DNA of 64,000 bases from Bolinopsis microptera (taxonomy: Eukaryota > Ctenophora > Tentaculata > Lobata > Bolinopsidae): positions 8,349,726 through 8,413,725 of the forward strand of contig NC_087074.1 in assembly GCF_026151205.1 (NCBI RefSeq), given 5' to 3'. The translations under genes and the position numbers were made by a program. Positions 43,218 to 54,846 of the stretch are shown here, one piece after another. Within the stretch, counting starts at the first letter, position 1. Each line of letters starts with the position of its first letter. A model generated the notes under the pieces. That model had not been told where the DNA came from. It saw only the letters and a list, made by a program, of their open reading frames with translations, and searched no databases.

Positions 43218-44120
43218 ATATAAGTATACTTATTACTTATAATGACACATTATCTTATCACTTATGAAGTTATTTATTGATCTATCGACTATCATCCATA
43301 AAAATATATAGTATTAATAAATGTATCAGTATAATATCATGGATTACAATTTATTGTTCTGGAAATGATATTGCATATTGATATAATATTGTATTTCAGT
43401 ATTTGTATACAGTAGAATGTGCATGAATATTGAATAATGAATATGAATATTTATATATTTATAGTCTGGTATTGGTAGTAACGATTATGTTAAAAAGGTA
43501 TTAAGATTTTAGAATTTGCGAACTTAATAACTATATACTACTATATACAGCTAGTACTACTACTTTATTATTATAAGCATTTGGCATAATGCATATAATT
43601 GAAAGCCAATATTGCAGAATGCAGATCAGAGTGTTATGTTGTGTGTGTGCTAATTAATGTTTTGGGGATCAATCCACCCACTCGTACTAGTACTCGTAAT
43701 GACAATCTACCTTTGTCATTTGTGTCCGACTGCAGTTTAGGCCTGGGTTATTGCCCGGCAAACGTGGTAAATGGTAAATCGGGGGTTAACGTATTTTTAT
43801 TATAAGTAAAACTTTAACAGACAACTTTTAACTTGCTTTTTTATATTAACTGCTTTTGGTTTCCCACGAGGTAGTAGCATGCTGCATGCTAAATTATTTT
43901 TGATCCGACTTGATCTGCAAACCAATATTTTGAATATTCTAAATCTAATCATTATCAGTTTTATAGCTGAGAGTAAGATAAGCTATTTTTCTCTTTTTAA
44001 GAAAAACGAGCCATATTTAATTGTTAATAAACCAGCAGCGTTATTGCGTTAATAGTATACAAGCTTTAGCTAAGGAAATTTCGCTTAGATATTGTCGTTT
44101 CACAAAGTTTCACTAAACCC

Positions 44121-44275
44121 CTGTAGCAGTTCTACGATACACAGGGGGAGCCGCGCACTCGTCCGCGGCGGGTCATACAACGTATGACAAGTAAATAAAA
44201 CTTGTCATACGTTGTATGACCCGCCGCGCACGAGTGCACGTGCGCAGCTCCCCCTGTATCGTAGAAACTTTACAG
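44121..44275. repeat. Imperfect hairpin centred on a tgtcatacgttgtatgac palindrome
   Basis: ctgtagcagttctacgatac on the left pairs with gtatcgtagaaactttacag on the right (16 of 20). The inner part (gggggagc, gcggcgggtcatacaacgta) pairs with its complement across a short AT-rich loop near 44195. It overlaps the left arm of a larger inverted repeat (44190-45335). Confidence 0.7.
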
Positions 44276-45335
44276 CGACAGTGGGGGTCACCACGTGATA
44301 CAAAATAAAACGTAATTCTAATTATTTAAATATTTAGATAATGGTTAGTTTTTGGGGTTTATGTGATAGTTTGAATAAAAATTAGAATTGAAGGACAATT
44401 TTTTGCCTCAACTGCATGTTAACAATAACATATTAAAAATTGAAATTAACGTTTAAAAAGCTAAGTACGCAGATGAGATAGCTTAGCTGCTTAGGTTTTT
44501 AAATATACAATATAACAACGCCCAAAAGCGGTGCGCCCTACTTAGAAAAAATTTATACGAAAATCATTTGTCCAGTCTTCGATTCGATCATCACCGCGTA
44601 TTATATCATATATATATAGTTATACAGCGACAATTAAGCGTGCTAAATCACTTTACAGTCGATTTTCGAGATCAAATTGTTCTAAAAATGCCGAACCCCC
44701 GACAGTTGAAACAAACTTGAATCGATGTATTTCATTTTTTTTTGTAGCGCGATGCGTTATTGTGCCGCGCCGCGCACTCAATGTTAACAGGTGATACTCG
44801 TAAAATATTTGTTCCATGTATATAGACAGAACCGTCAACGAGTCCAACTCGGCGCGCGTCCTGGTAGGTTGTAAACCTACTAAACCTATAACTCAATGAG
44901 GCTTATCACAGCGACATGGATCGGCGAAATGCGCTACTGTGCCGCGCCGAGCTGCGATGAATTGACATCGTCAATTAAATATTTTCGGACGATGATTCCG
45001 AATAACCCCCCACACCCCATGTGCCATGGCCATGACATAGAATTAAAATGCTCCCCTGGCGAGATATTGGCGAAAAACTGTTTTGTGTTTGATCGATCAC
45101 GTAATATTACCGTATAAGGAAGTTAATTTTATAAGTTAGGGTGTAGCTAGGTTAATAACCTATACTAGGACGCGCGCCGAGTTGGAGTCGTCGACGGTCC
45201 TATTTAAACAAATATTTTACGAGTATCACCAATCACCCGTCAAATTTTTGTATCACGTGGTGACCCCCACGGTCGCTTCACTGTAGCGTCTTCGCACTCC
45301 GTGCGCGGCGGGTCATACAACGTATGACAATCAAA
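44190..45335. mobile_element. Long inverted-repeat element, about 1.15 kb
   Basis: The left arm (44190-44315: acttgtcatacgttgtatga, then a gtgggggtcaccacgtgata part) is matched inverted at the right (45240-45335). A second inverted pair lies inside: gtgatactcgtaaaatattt, then a ccaactcggcgcgcgtcctg part, near 44790-44870, against ggacgcgcgccgagttggag and its continuation near 45168-45230. Fragments occur at 32.1 kb. The centre (44925-44985) resembles, inverted, the sequence at 48800-48870 next to the LINE. No coding region supported. Confidence 0.65.
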
Positions 45336-45648
45336 TTTAGGATTAGGGTTTCAGCAAATGCTTTTGTTAAGGATTGAGTTAGGGTTAGGGTTATGATTAA
45401 ATAAGAGGGTTAGGGTTTCGAATAGTCGTCCAGAACCAGCTAGAGAATGGAGAACGGGTTGAAAAAGTCACGTGACAGTCAAGTGTAGAGTAATTAATCT
45501 TACTGGGCCGCGATCACAGATCATCAGCCTGTCATTCCGCTGAATCTCTATTCGGATTATAATATATATAATATATAAACAAAAGCTCTAAGAAACAGAT
45601 AGTAAACAAAGTAAACATTTCTGTCCCCTATTCTTTCTCAAACAAAAG

Positions 45649-48648
45649 TCATGCAATTTGCATACTTCTCCATTTAACTCTATTCTGAGCGATTAAAGTT
45701 AAATTGTTTAAATCACATAAATTATTTAACGATAATTTTCGAACACTAAGGTCGTGTAGAATCAGTGAGAAAAGGTTTGACTGCGGTCTTCCACGCCGCC
45801 CTTGAAGCTGTAAGGTGTTAACAGCAAAAACAAGCGACGAATAGGCTGGACCATCTGTAGGCCCACGCAGTACATGTCCGAGCATCCTCCACCGACTACG
45901 AGCCACTTTAGCTGACAATGGTTCGCTATTGCAGCGTTTATACAAGTTCTTGTTGGAAATGATGTGAGGGTATTTGTAATTCAAAATTGATCGCAGATGA
46001 CGTCTGTGAGCAATATCTAATTTTTCCAATACTGATTTAGGGGCAGCCCAGCAAGATGAATTGTACATTAAAACGGATACTACCAGAGCCTCATTCAACA
46101 GAAGCCTCTTGCTCAGAGGGATCTTATGGTTCCAAGCTTTCTTGTATTTGTTAAACGCGGCATATCCCAGACATATCCTTCTAGAGATGTCCTCCTTACT
46201 ACAAAGCATGGAGCCAAGCGTGATACTCTTTCTCCAGAGCTCGTTCCCTGCAATTGGCTTACCCTGATCGTCTTTAGCTCCCTTTTCAGCTAAGTACACA
46301 TGAGTGAAATCAGTTTTGTCTTCGTTAACGAAGAGATTCCAATCTTTAAGGACTTCTGTTGCAATAGGCAACAGCTCCCTCAAATTGTCCTCATCTTCAT
46401 CATTGAAGTCGATATCATCAGCATACTCACTGTCAAGTGGAAGACCGATATCGGTAATAGGTGGGTTAGGCCTATTCATTGCAGTTTCAAGCCTGTTACG
46501 GAGGTCACGCAAGGCACCCGCTAAGACAAGTGTGAACAAACATCCAGACAGACAGTCACCTTGGAATGCACAGAGAAAACTCTGGAATTCAGCAGACAGT
46601 GTACCGTTGATATTGACTTTGAGCTTGGTGTTGGAAAGCAAAAGTCTTACCAAACGGACTTCGTCATCATCACAGCCACACTAAACAAGAAGATCGAGGA
46701 TGGTAGATCGTCGTATAGTGTCAAAGGCACTAGACATATCGATCCCCATACGATGGTATTCCCACCTCTTCCTCTGGACAACTGATAACATCACACGCTG
46801 GCACCATACAATGTCAGCACATGATCTACCCTGCTTGTAAGCACATTGCCATGGACCAGTGAAGGCATTGACTTTATTCTCAATTCTCTTCAAGGTTGCC
46901 ATTGAAAGAATCTTTCTAACAGCATCTGAGAGAGTGAGGGGTCGTAGATTCTTCACTGAACCAATGGGCTTATTTGGCTTCTGTAAGGGGGTAATGTTTG
47001 CCTGTCCAATGGGGTCAAGGTAGGAATTGGTCTCGAAGCTTCTATTGATAATGTCTGCAAAACGTCTGTGTACTGATCCAGTAGAATACTTGAGAAGCTC
47101 GTTAGGAATTCCATCTGGGCCGTTAGCTCGACCATTTTTGAGACTTCTGGCAGCTGATCCGATTTCTTCACTTGTGAATGGCTTAACTAGTGGGCGAGGA
47201 GGTCCTACAAAAGGTTCTAAAGGTGCTTCATCACGAGTAAGTTGTTGCTCAAGGTACTTAGCAACTACGGCAGCTTTACCAGTGTCTGTTGCAATATTGC
47301 ACCTTTTCTCATCATGAACACCAATACAAGAAGGGGCTTTAGGTAAGTTCAGGGTTCGAACATCTTCAAACATTTTCTTACTATCTGTTGTTGAACTGAT
47401 GGTATTACAGATAGCATCAGCAGCAGCTGATCGTATGTTAGAAAGTCTCTGCTTGATCTGATTGGTGAGGCAGTTAATAGATGATCTAAGTGAGGTTCTG
47501 TCTAAAGACTGGTTATCATTAAGCTGCTGTCTCAACAAGTAACGCTGGCTAGATAAGTTTTTCACCTCATCATCGTCGCTGCGATTACGTTTCCTGTGTC
47601 TGATGACACCAATTGACGATTTTGCAGCATCCTTTATGGACTCAAGTAAGCCATTCAAGTCTGAATTTGGATCCAGAGCAGAAACAGTGTTACTTAAGTT
47701 ATCATCTAAGGATTGACGATATTTCACCTGAATGGTGGGGTTCGAGGTGTTGAACTTTAAGGATGTCTTGGAGTGGCGTTTATAGCAAAGACAGATGTCC
47801 TTAAAGTCTACTCTAGTGACAACAAATCTGTGATCAGAGTATGTCAAAGTGCCTGCATAAGATCTAGAATCTTGTAGCATTGGCTTCGACCTACTCCGAC
47901 ACAGGATGAAATCGATCTGAGAATAGACCGGGATCGTCTTTTTACTATTTCGCCCGGCACTCCAGTCCTTCCTCCAGCCAGTGTAGGTGGTCGTATGTCG
48001 AGCAGGATGATAAAAACCAGTGTTGGAGGCAAAGAGGTCAAATTCTGATAACAAGTCTAACAAGTTTTCCCCCATATCGTTGCGCAAACCCATACCATGT
48101 TTACCCATGAAACGACCAAAACCAAAGTCCTTATCTGAAGTAGTCATTTTTCCCAACTTTGAATTAAAATCCCCCAAAACAAATATCTCAACATTAGCAG
48201 GGACATTTAGAGCGTCCCTAACTTGGCCGTAGAAATTGATCAACAGTTGTTGATCATTTTCTGCAAGTTTCTTGTGTGGTCCATATACATTGACCACCCT
48301 ACATTTGATAAATTTTCCTGATTTTGTAGGGAGTTCTAGGTCCAAAAAGCTTACTCGATCACTAATACTGTTCCAGCATACCACATAGTCAATAAATCGG
48401 GCACTGATAACAAAACCAAAATTCGGATTATAAACATACATATAATAGAGGTCCCCAGGAGGAGCCGCAAACTTGGGGAAGTTAAGCTGCTTCTTTCGTC
48501 CTCGCACATCGCACCGCCCATCACGATGTTTCTTGCTACGATTAATATAAACTTGAAAATGCTTTTGAGTAGCATCATGCCATATATTATGCATAAGCTT
48601 TCGAGGTTGGAGGACTTCGCCGATTCGAAGCGCCGCGCGAACTAACAT
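45649..48648 (-). mobile_element. Non-LTR retrotransposon ORF (endonuclease + reverse transcriptase) with one in-frame stop
   Basis: Reading from ATG 48648, 655 codons run to a TAG at 46683-46681, then the same frame continues from 46680 to the stop at 45649. Only this one codon breaks a frame of 1000 codons. Domains in order: APE-type endonuclease (FVLGDFNSKLG near residue 160; YSQIDFILCRSRSK; LTYSDHRFVV), a linker, and reverse transcriptase (RANGPDGIPNELLKYS; PNKPIGSVKNLRPLTLS; GIDMSSAFDTIRR; after the stop GDCLSGCLFTLVLAG and the catalytic EYADDIDF). A C-terminal region with HRRHLRSILNYKYPHI and RWRMLGHVLRGP follows. The endonuclease N-terminus looks abnormal (LRIGEVLQPRKLMHN where a family member would have a WN-R motif). 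Clade not assigned. Confidence 0.88.
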
Positions 48649-49608
48649 TCTTGCTTCAAAATTGACGATATCAATTGGCTGACATCGTCAATCAGGAATT
48701 AATCGAATGTGATCTTCGTCCATCAACATTGCCCATCAATCAAGCTAGTTGAAAATAGTATACTACCAAAATGGCCATGGTTTGATTTACGATGTCAATT
48801 GTCAATCCTTTGCTTAATTGAAGATATCAATTCTTTGCAGCTCGGTGAGGCCCAGTAGCGCATCCGCCGATCTAACGAAGTGTGGTTGCGAGAAACATTA
48901 TTGGATGCTCGCCAGTAACGCATTGTGCTACAATCCTTTGCATGTTCTATGTTGAAGCTCGTAGCGTTCAACATGGTAATCATAATTTGAAATGTGTCCC
49001 GGTGGTGATCTATTTTCCCTAGAATAAGATTGAAAGCTACTGATGACAGAAGCTTGCTTGTCCCTTAGCTCGATTAATGGCTAAGTATACTAAATTAAAA
49101 ATTGTAATTTTCCTGTGTGCTGTGGTTATTGTTTATAATAATGATTGCAATTATTATGGTCGTCACCTCTTATTGTAGGCAAGACATGTGTCCTGTCATT
49201 GAAATTATGGTCCTTGTTGATGTGTCCTGATATAAATTATATCTGAGTGACTGTAGCTGCATTAGCATGATTGTAACACAGCAAGATTCTTTTGAACTGA
49301 ATACTCTAAATAGATAAGATCACTCTCATTAAACTATATAAAAAATAAGTATAAAGAATAAGGAAAAGGAACGGGAATGAAGCCAATACCAGAAGTGAAA
49401 CCCCACCAAAGAATAATTGATCCTTAGGTAGACCTGGTGAAATAAAGTAACTGAACTGTAAGTTTAAGAAAAGACGGAAGGAATAAAGGAGAGAGGAAAT
49501 AATGTTATGTGAACATCATCAGCAGATGACTTGGCACACCGGTTTCGGGGGTTTAATACCTGTACCGGTTTAATGTGCCAAGACCCCCTAGCAATCACTC
49601 GTCAGTGA
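48649..49608. other. Region between the LINE and the second reverse transcriptase
   Basis: No gene. The part 48800-48870 is an inverted relative of 44925-44985. An inverted pair cttggcacaccggttt and aaccggtttaatgtgccaag at 49530-49583, just past the stop of the next ORF, forms a hairpin and may be the 3' end of that retroelement. Confidence 0.5.
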
Positions 49609-51507
49609 TCACCTGTTCACGTTAAATGTGATGTCAAGGATGTCGCTGACATCAAGTATACTGTATTTGTACAGAATACTAGGTCGGTCTTTCAGAAGCT
49701 TTCTGAATTTACTCTTCAGGAGTCTGTCATTATAACATCTTGAAAGAAGTGTCCTATAAAGGGTGTTGGTAGAACACAGAAAAGAATCAAGGTCAGAGAT
49801 AATGGAAGAGTAACGAAGGACCTGACCGTAAAAAACATTATAACCAACAGAAGAGGAAATATTACTGTTAGGAAAGGTGTACATGACCACAGGAAAGTTG
49901 AAGTCATCAAGTTTGTTGTAAAGCTTGGTGGCGACGTGTCCGGAGTTATTCATCGAGATGTTGATGTCGAGATAGTTTACGGACTTATTGTCGTCACCAC
50001 TCCTCTCCATAAGCAGGTCAGGTGGATAAATGGACCTGATTAGGTTAGAGAAATGCAAATAGTTCATGGTGTTGAGGTCGTCGACATATCTGCAGTTTCT
50101 TGAGAGGAGCTTAGCGAGACCGAACTTCTTTTCTTTGATTAGGCGTGTCATGTAGTTGAATTCACACTTCCCTAGCGAAAGATCAGCGAACTGGCTACTA
50201 GAATTCCCTCCCATGGGAATGCCTTTCGTTTGTCTTAAAATCTGATCCCCAAAACAAACAAAAGTGTTAAACAGAATAAATGTAATAGCTGTTTTGAGTT
50301 TATCAGCAGAAAAACATAAGTATCCGTTATATTCCTTTTTAGAGAAAAAATTGTTGTTCTTATACAGAGAAACACAAATAAATTTATTCGTATTACTAAA
50401 GAGGAGATCTATTAGCTCGAAAAGCAGTGACTGTACAACCTGAAGGTCTAGATTGGTATACAGAGTGGTAAAGTCGTATACCTGCATATTAAAAATCTCT
50501 AGTCTAGGCAGCCTTTCCAGGAACTGTTTAGAGCTGTTAATGCTCCAGTCGCAGTTAATTCCAGTATTGTTGTAGATAGAGTTGCAGTATTTGGAAAAGT
50601 ATTCTTTTAAAACTTTTAAAGCTTTGTTGACTACAACTGATATCTGCTTAGTGGTACATTTACTGGCCCCAGCTATAAATCTAGACTTATAAGGATTCTT
50701 GTGAAGTTTAGGAATCCAAAAGATTCTCGGTAGACAAAGGTTGTCCTCAGAAACACGAATATTAAAGTTATCTTTAATGAAGTTCACATGTTCCTGAATA
50801 ATATCATCCTCTACAGAGTTAACCGGATGATAAGTAGAATTGCCACGACACTCTAGAGAAGTGAGATCGTAGCCAAGTTCGTTGAGAAGGGTTAAAAGAT
50901 AAAACTTCTTGCAGACAAAAACATAATTATTTGAAGCTTTATCTACGGAGCAAATAATAAAAGAAGAAGAAAGACTGTCGAGATAAGATTTAACATCATC
51001 CCTTTGTAGAATGGAATTGTAGGGAGTGAAGTTATTAGGGGAGGAGGAGAGGAAGTTAAGGCGATTGGTGAAGATCCGGGAGACCTCATCTTTCCAATCC
51101 TGGAATTCCAAACATGAAAGTCCATGTTTCCTAGCCATACGGGTGGCGAAGTTGGCTGAACACTCGTTGAGGCTCTCCAAGATTTGCTCAGGAGGAACAG
51201 ACACAGGTTCCCTAAATTTGGTACCGTAACTCATGATGCCTCTTAAATCCTCGTGCTCAATGAAAGCAAGGTCACCGGTGATGATGTGGCCTCGAGGCTG
51301 ATAGCAATAAGGGTTACTGGAACAGGGGCAATCACCTTCCAGGATGGAGGAAATAGTAGTATTATCAAGTGATTTAAGGAATCTATTATAATTAAAAAGC
51401 TTACACCCGACAGGAATATCGTACTTATAGTAAACTTTTAAGGGAAGGAAAGGCGTCAGGTTTGGAGGGAGAAGAGAATAAGAACACCACCAATAATATT
51501 GGTGGTG
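49609..51507 (-). mobile_element. Penelope-like reverse transcriptase ORF, apparently 5' truncated
   Basis: The frame is open for 633 codons from 51507; the first ATG of the reverse-transcriptase part is at 51234 (541 aa). Upstream of that ATG the same frame reads CSSNPYCYQPRGHIITGDLA and FIEHEDLRGIM with no start codon, so the protein probably began further upstream. RT motifs: CSVDKASNNYVFVCKKFY, LPRIFWIPKLHKNP, VYDFTTLYTNLDLQ, QTKGIPMGGNSSSQFADL and CRYVDDLNT, then VNYLDINIS and DDFNFPVVMYTFPN. The DxxxLYTN, GxPMG and RYVDD pattern resembles Penelope-like elements and their relatives. I see no GIY-YIG domain. The start of the open frame coincides with a short palindrome (caccaataatattggtg, near 51490). 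Confidence 0.7.
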
Positions 51508-51567
51508 TCATGACATTGTTCACTGCTTGTTATTGAAAAGTTACTCTGCTGGTTTCAAGCGTCAGTC

Positions 51568-51728
51568 CAGTAGCGTAACTTTTCCTGTTGGCACCCCTCC
51601 CCCAGCCCCCCGTCTAAAAAGTACCCCCTATTGGCGCCCCTCTCAAACATAAAATTGGACATATTAAGTGATTTAAGAGGAAACGCTGGTAAACAGCGGG
51701 GTTGGAGGGGCCCTTCGTTAAGTCACTG
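51568..51728. mobile_element. hAT-like MITE, copy 2 (161 bp)
   Basis: Ends CAGTAGCGTAAC and the complement of CAGTGACTTAACGAAGGG. Flanking 8-mers cgtcagtc and cctcagtc agree at 7 of 8 positions. It is related to 206-373 in inverse orientation (shared aacgaagggcccc and accccgctg). Confidence 0.7.
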
Positions 51729-51932
51729 CCTCAGTCCTTGAGTAGTGGAATCTTTTCATGTTGGGTCTGTGCAGCTCCTCGGTCCACTTTTACAAAATCA
51801 ATGGCTATTTTATCGAAGTAGAATAAGTATGCATTGCACCATAAAAAGACATATCTTATATTAAAATAAAGCTCAACTTTTAGGGCCACATGTATGTCTA
51901 TTCTTAAAAACTTTCTATTTGGATTTGTCACA

Positions 51933-53687
51933 ATGGGAGCAAACTATGGCTCAATAAATGCAAGCAATGCCTTGCCAGGACGTGCAGAGGCTTTAAAGGT
52001 TGGTTGAATTCTGTATTGAACTTCACTGCTTTTAGCTGAATTTAAATTTATATTGTGTTTAATTGTAGATCATGGGATTATTCTAATTCTCAAACTCAGT
52101 TCTTGAATTGAAACTTAGGGGACTGGGGGCATAATAAATAAATTCCTCTCATGCAATGTGAGATCTGATTGTTTCTAGGTTACCCTCTGCTGCATATTTA
52201 AAGGATCTCCCAGGTTTTAGTGTAAAATTGATGTACAAAATAAGATGTATATGGTTTTTCAGGGTATATCAGAAGTCCATGCATTTAATGGGAACAGAAT
52301 GTTTCCACCTTTTCCTGAAGGGACCAAATCAGCAACCTTTGGGATGGGCTGTTTTTGGGGAGTTGAAAGAAGCTTCTGGAAGATAAAAGGGGTCTATTCT
52401 ACTCATGTAAGTCCAGAAAAAATCAATTGTTTGAATTTTGAATATCTTATACCAAGTTAATAAAGGATAGTGGCACGGGGAACCGAAGTTTGGAGGGGGT
52501 TAGAAATGCTTCAATGCTAATTTGACCAAACGATTAGAATGTCCACCTCCAAGCAAGAGAACAACAAAACCACAATGTCACCTAGTCTAGGGAGTGAGCT
52601 TAAGGATTCCTTAGTTGGATCTAAAACTTTCTGCAACATTGCACATCTGTGTAAAATATCCTTCTATCATAGAATAATCTCGATCTCTAACATTCAATAA
52701 ATGGTTTTTTTGAGGCTTCACTTGTCAAAAAGCTAAGATAACTTAGCAAACTTTTTGCCATTTTCTCCATCCATGATGTTGGTCATTTACAGGTCTAACA
52801 TTTTATATGCCAATTAGAGAAGCACCAAATCCTTACCAAACTCCTATCTGCAACTTATTATATTATTACTATTATTAATTAAGAAAGATCATTTTGATAT
52901 TTCAGGCTGGCTATGCTGGAGGATATACTAAGAACCCCACTTACCAAGAGACGTGTACAGGTGCAACAGGACACGCTGAGGTAGTGAGAGTTATTTTTGA
53001 TCCAGAGCAAGTGAAATACAGTGCTCTACTAAAGAACTTTTGGGAGAACCACAATCCAACCACCAAAGATAGACAAGGAAATGATACAGGTGGTTTAGAT
53101 TTGTTGAGTCTATTGAAAGGAATATCTGATTTTCTAAGCATATTCAATATCATTATTTACTTGTTATTAGGTTTTTTCCTAGCAGTATGAATATTTGTAT
53201 ACTGTCATTGTAGCTTCATAGCATGATATTTACAAAAATTTAAGTACAGGCAGAATGTTGCAATGACCAACCACAAAACTCAGGTCCAATGTACCGCTCT
53301 GCCATATACTGTGAAGATGAAACTGATTTGGAGCTAGCAAAGAAAAGTGCAGAGAAATATCAACAGAACCTCAGTGACAGAGGGATTAGAGGTATTTTGG
53401 CTATGATTGCTAATTACGCAGCCATCTAGATAAGATTATATAAATCAATCAGTAAGCCATGGCTCAAGGGAGCAGGTTTCACTTATCTGAAAGGCATTTT
53501 TAATTTAAACCCTCCCCTTTCCATAACCCATCAATGAAACCCTCTCAATTGTGCAGGCGAAATATCGACAGAGATAAAACTGGACAATGTGTTTTACTAT
53601 GCTGAAGATTACCACCAACAGTATCTTCACAAGAACCCCGGAGGTTATTGTTCTATGCGAGGAACAGGTGTTAAATGTACCTTGTAG
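51933..53687 (+). CDS. MSRA: Peptide methionine-S-sulfoxide reductase A, copy 2, 5 exons, 210 aa
   Basis: Exons 51933-51998, 52263-52406, 52906-53089, 53284-53391 and 53557-53687 give 210 residues with matching phases. Full Msr[10 protein letters not shown] near the N-terminus, [20 protein letters not shown] (catalytic Cys52), [20 protein letters not shown] then AEVVRV (Glu95), [20 protein letters not shown] (Asp130, Tyr135), [12 protein letters not shown] and [13 protein letters not shown] with the resolving cysteines. All residues expected from the E. coli and mammalian enzymes are present, so this copy should be active. No clear mitochondrial presequence; likely cytosolic. All donors are good. 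It is the conventional paralogue of the gene at 32.5 kb. Confidence 0.93.
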
Positions 53688-54846
53688 TCTTGTACAAGAA
53701 ATCCTGTCATTTTGGGAAATTTGAGAGTTTTATATCAGACATTTTTTGAAGTGATCTGTCATTGTAAATTGTTTAAGACAACTAAACGCTTTTCGTTGTA
53801 ATTTGAACATCATATTTTCAAATAGCAGTTATTTAAACTTGACCATTTTGAAGATCTTAATTTTCCTCAAAGTGTGACCCCCTCAAGGGTGACCCTCTTG
53901 AAATAAAACAATTAATTATGTGTATTTAGTGGAATGTGATTTTGGGTATCAATCGGATTATCTGGGCAGTATTAATTTGTGGGGTGTCGTGTATGTATAT
54001 AATCTTGGTGAAGTGACTCTCAATGAAAAAAGTTTTAAGTCAAAAGCTTGGATATCATTGAATTCTTACAACAGATATGATTAACGATTTGAAACGATTT
54101 GTTTGGTTTAATGATTAATAAGTATTGATTTAATGGATTCTATTTTTAGAATTTTTATGACGTACTTTTCTTCTGTGTCAAAACTTGCACCAATGAGTTA
54201 AGTTTATATTTACTAATGACTGATTGTCCTCCATTATGCAAAGCTGTCCCAGGTCAATAGACAAAGTCCAGAAAAGTACATTTTAGAATGTAAAACAAGT
54301 CGTGTTTATCAAATTAATTGTTGCACAACACAGACTATGACATTGCACTTATATGTTACTACATACTGTTTCAGTGTGTATCCTAGAAAATTCAAGTCCT
54401 AGTAGTTTAGATGTTAAGGAGCACCGATATATACATGCCTTAAATTCCCTCCGCCCCTCAGGAATGAATAGTACAAACCCTTTTAAGATTCCTTTATTGC
54501 ATAATTGATTTTTATTTTGCCTGAGGGGCTTTCCATAAATTATTTTTTTTAAATAATTGGTCCTTTTATTGATGTTTCATATTTCACGGCAGTTTCCTTT
54601 TCAGAGTTTGAGTTTATATTTAGAAACTAACCATACTATCTTTTAGATTTATGTCACTTATGATGGCTCCGGCTGAAAGTACTATGACTCATTTTATCTA
54701 GAAGATTGTAGTTTCATTGCTTTTGAAGTAGCTATCAGTTCGCCGGTCAATGTTGGGTATAATACTCTTATGATAATATGCTATTACTTAATTACCAACA
54801 TACCTACAGAATTTTACATTTCTGTAACCGATCTCACTATTCTAGG
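53688..54846. other. Intergenic between MSRA copy 2 and HSPA14
   Basis: An AATAAA at 53902-53907 is a candidate poly(A) signal for MSRA copy 2. A short inverted pair (cgcccctcagg near 54456, cctgaggggc near 54520) could be the ends of a small MITE. No other feature. Confidence 0.5.
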
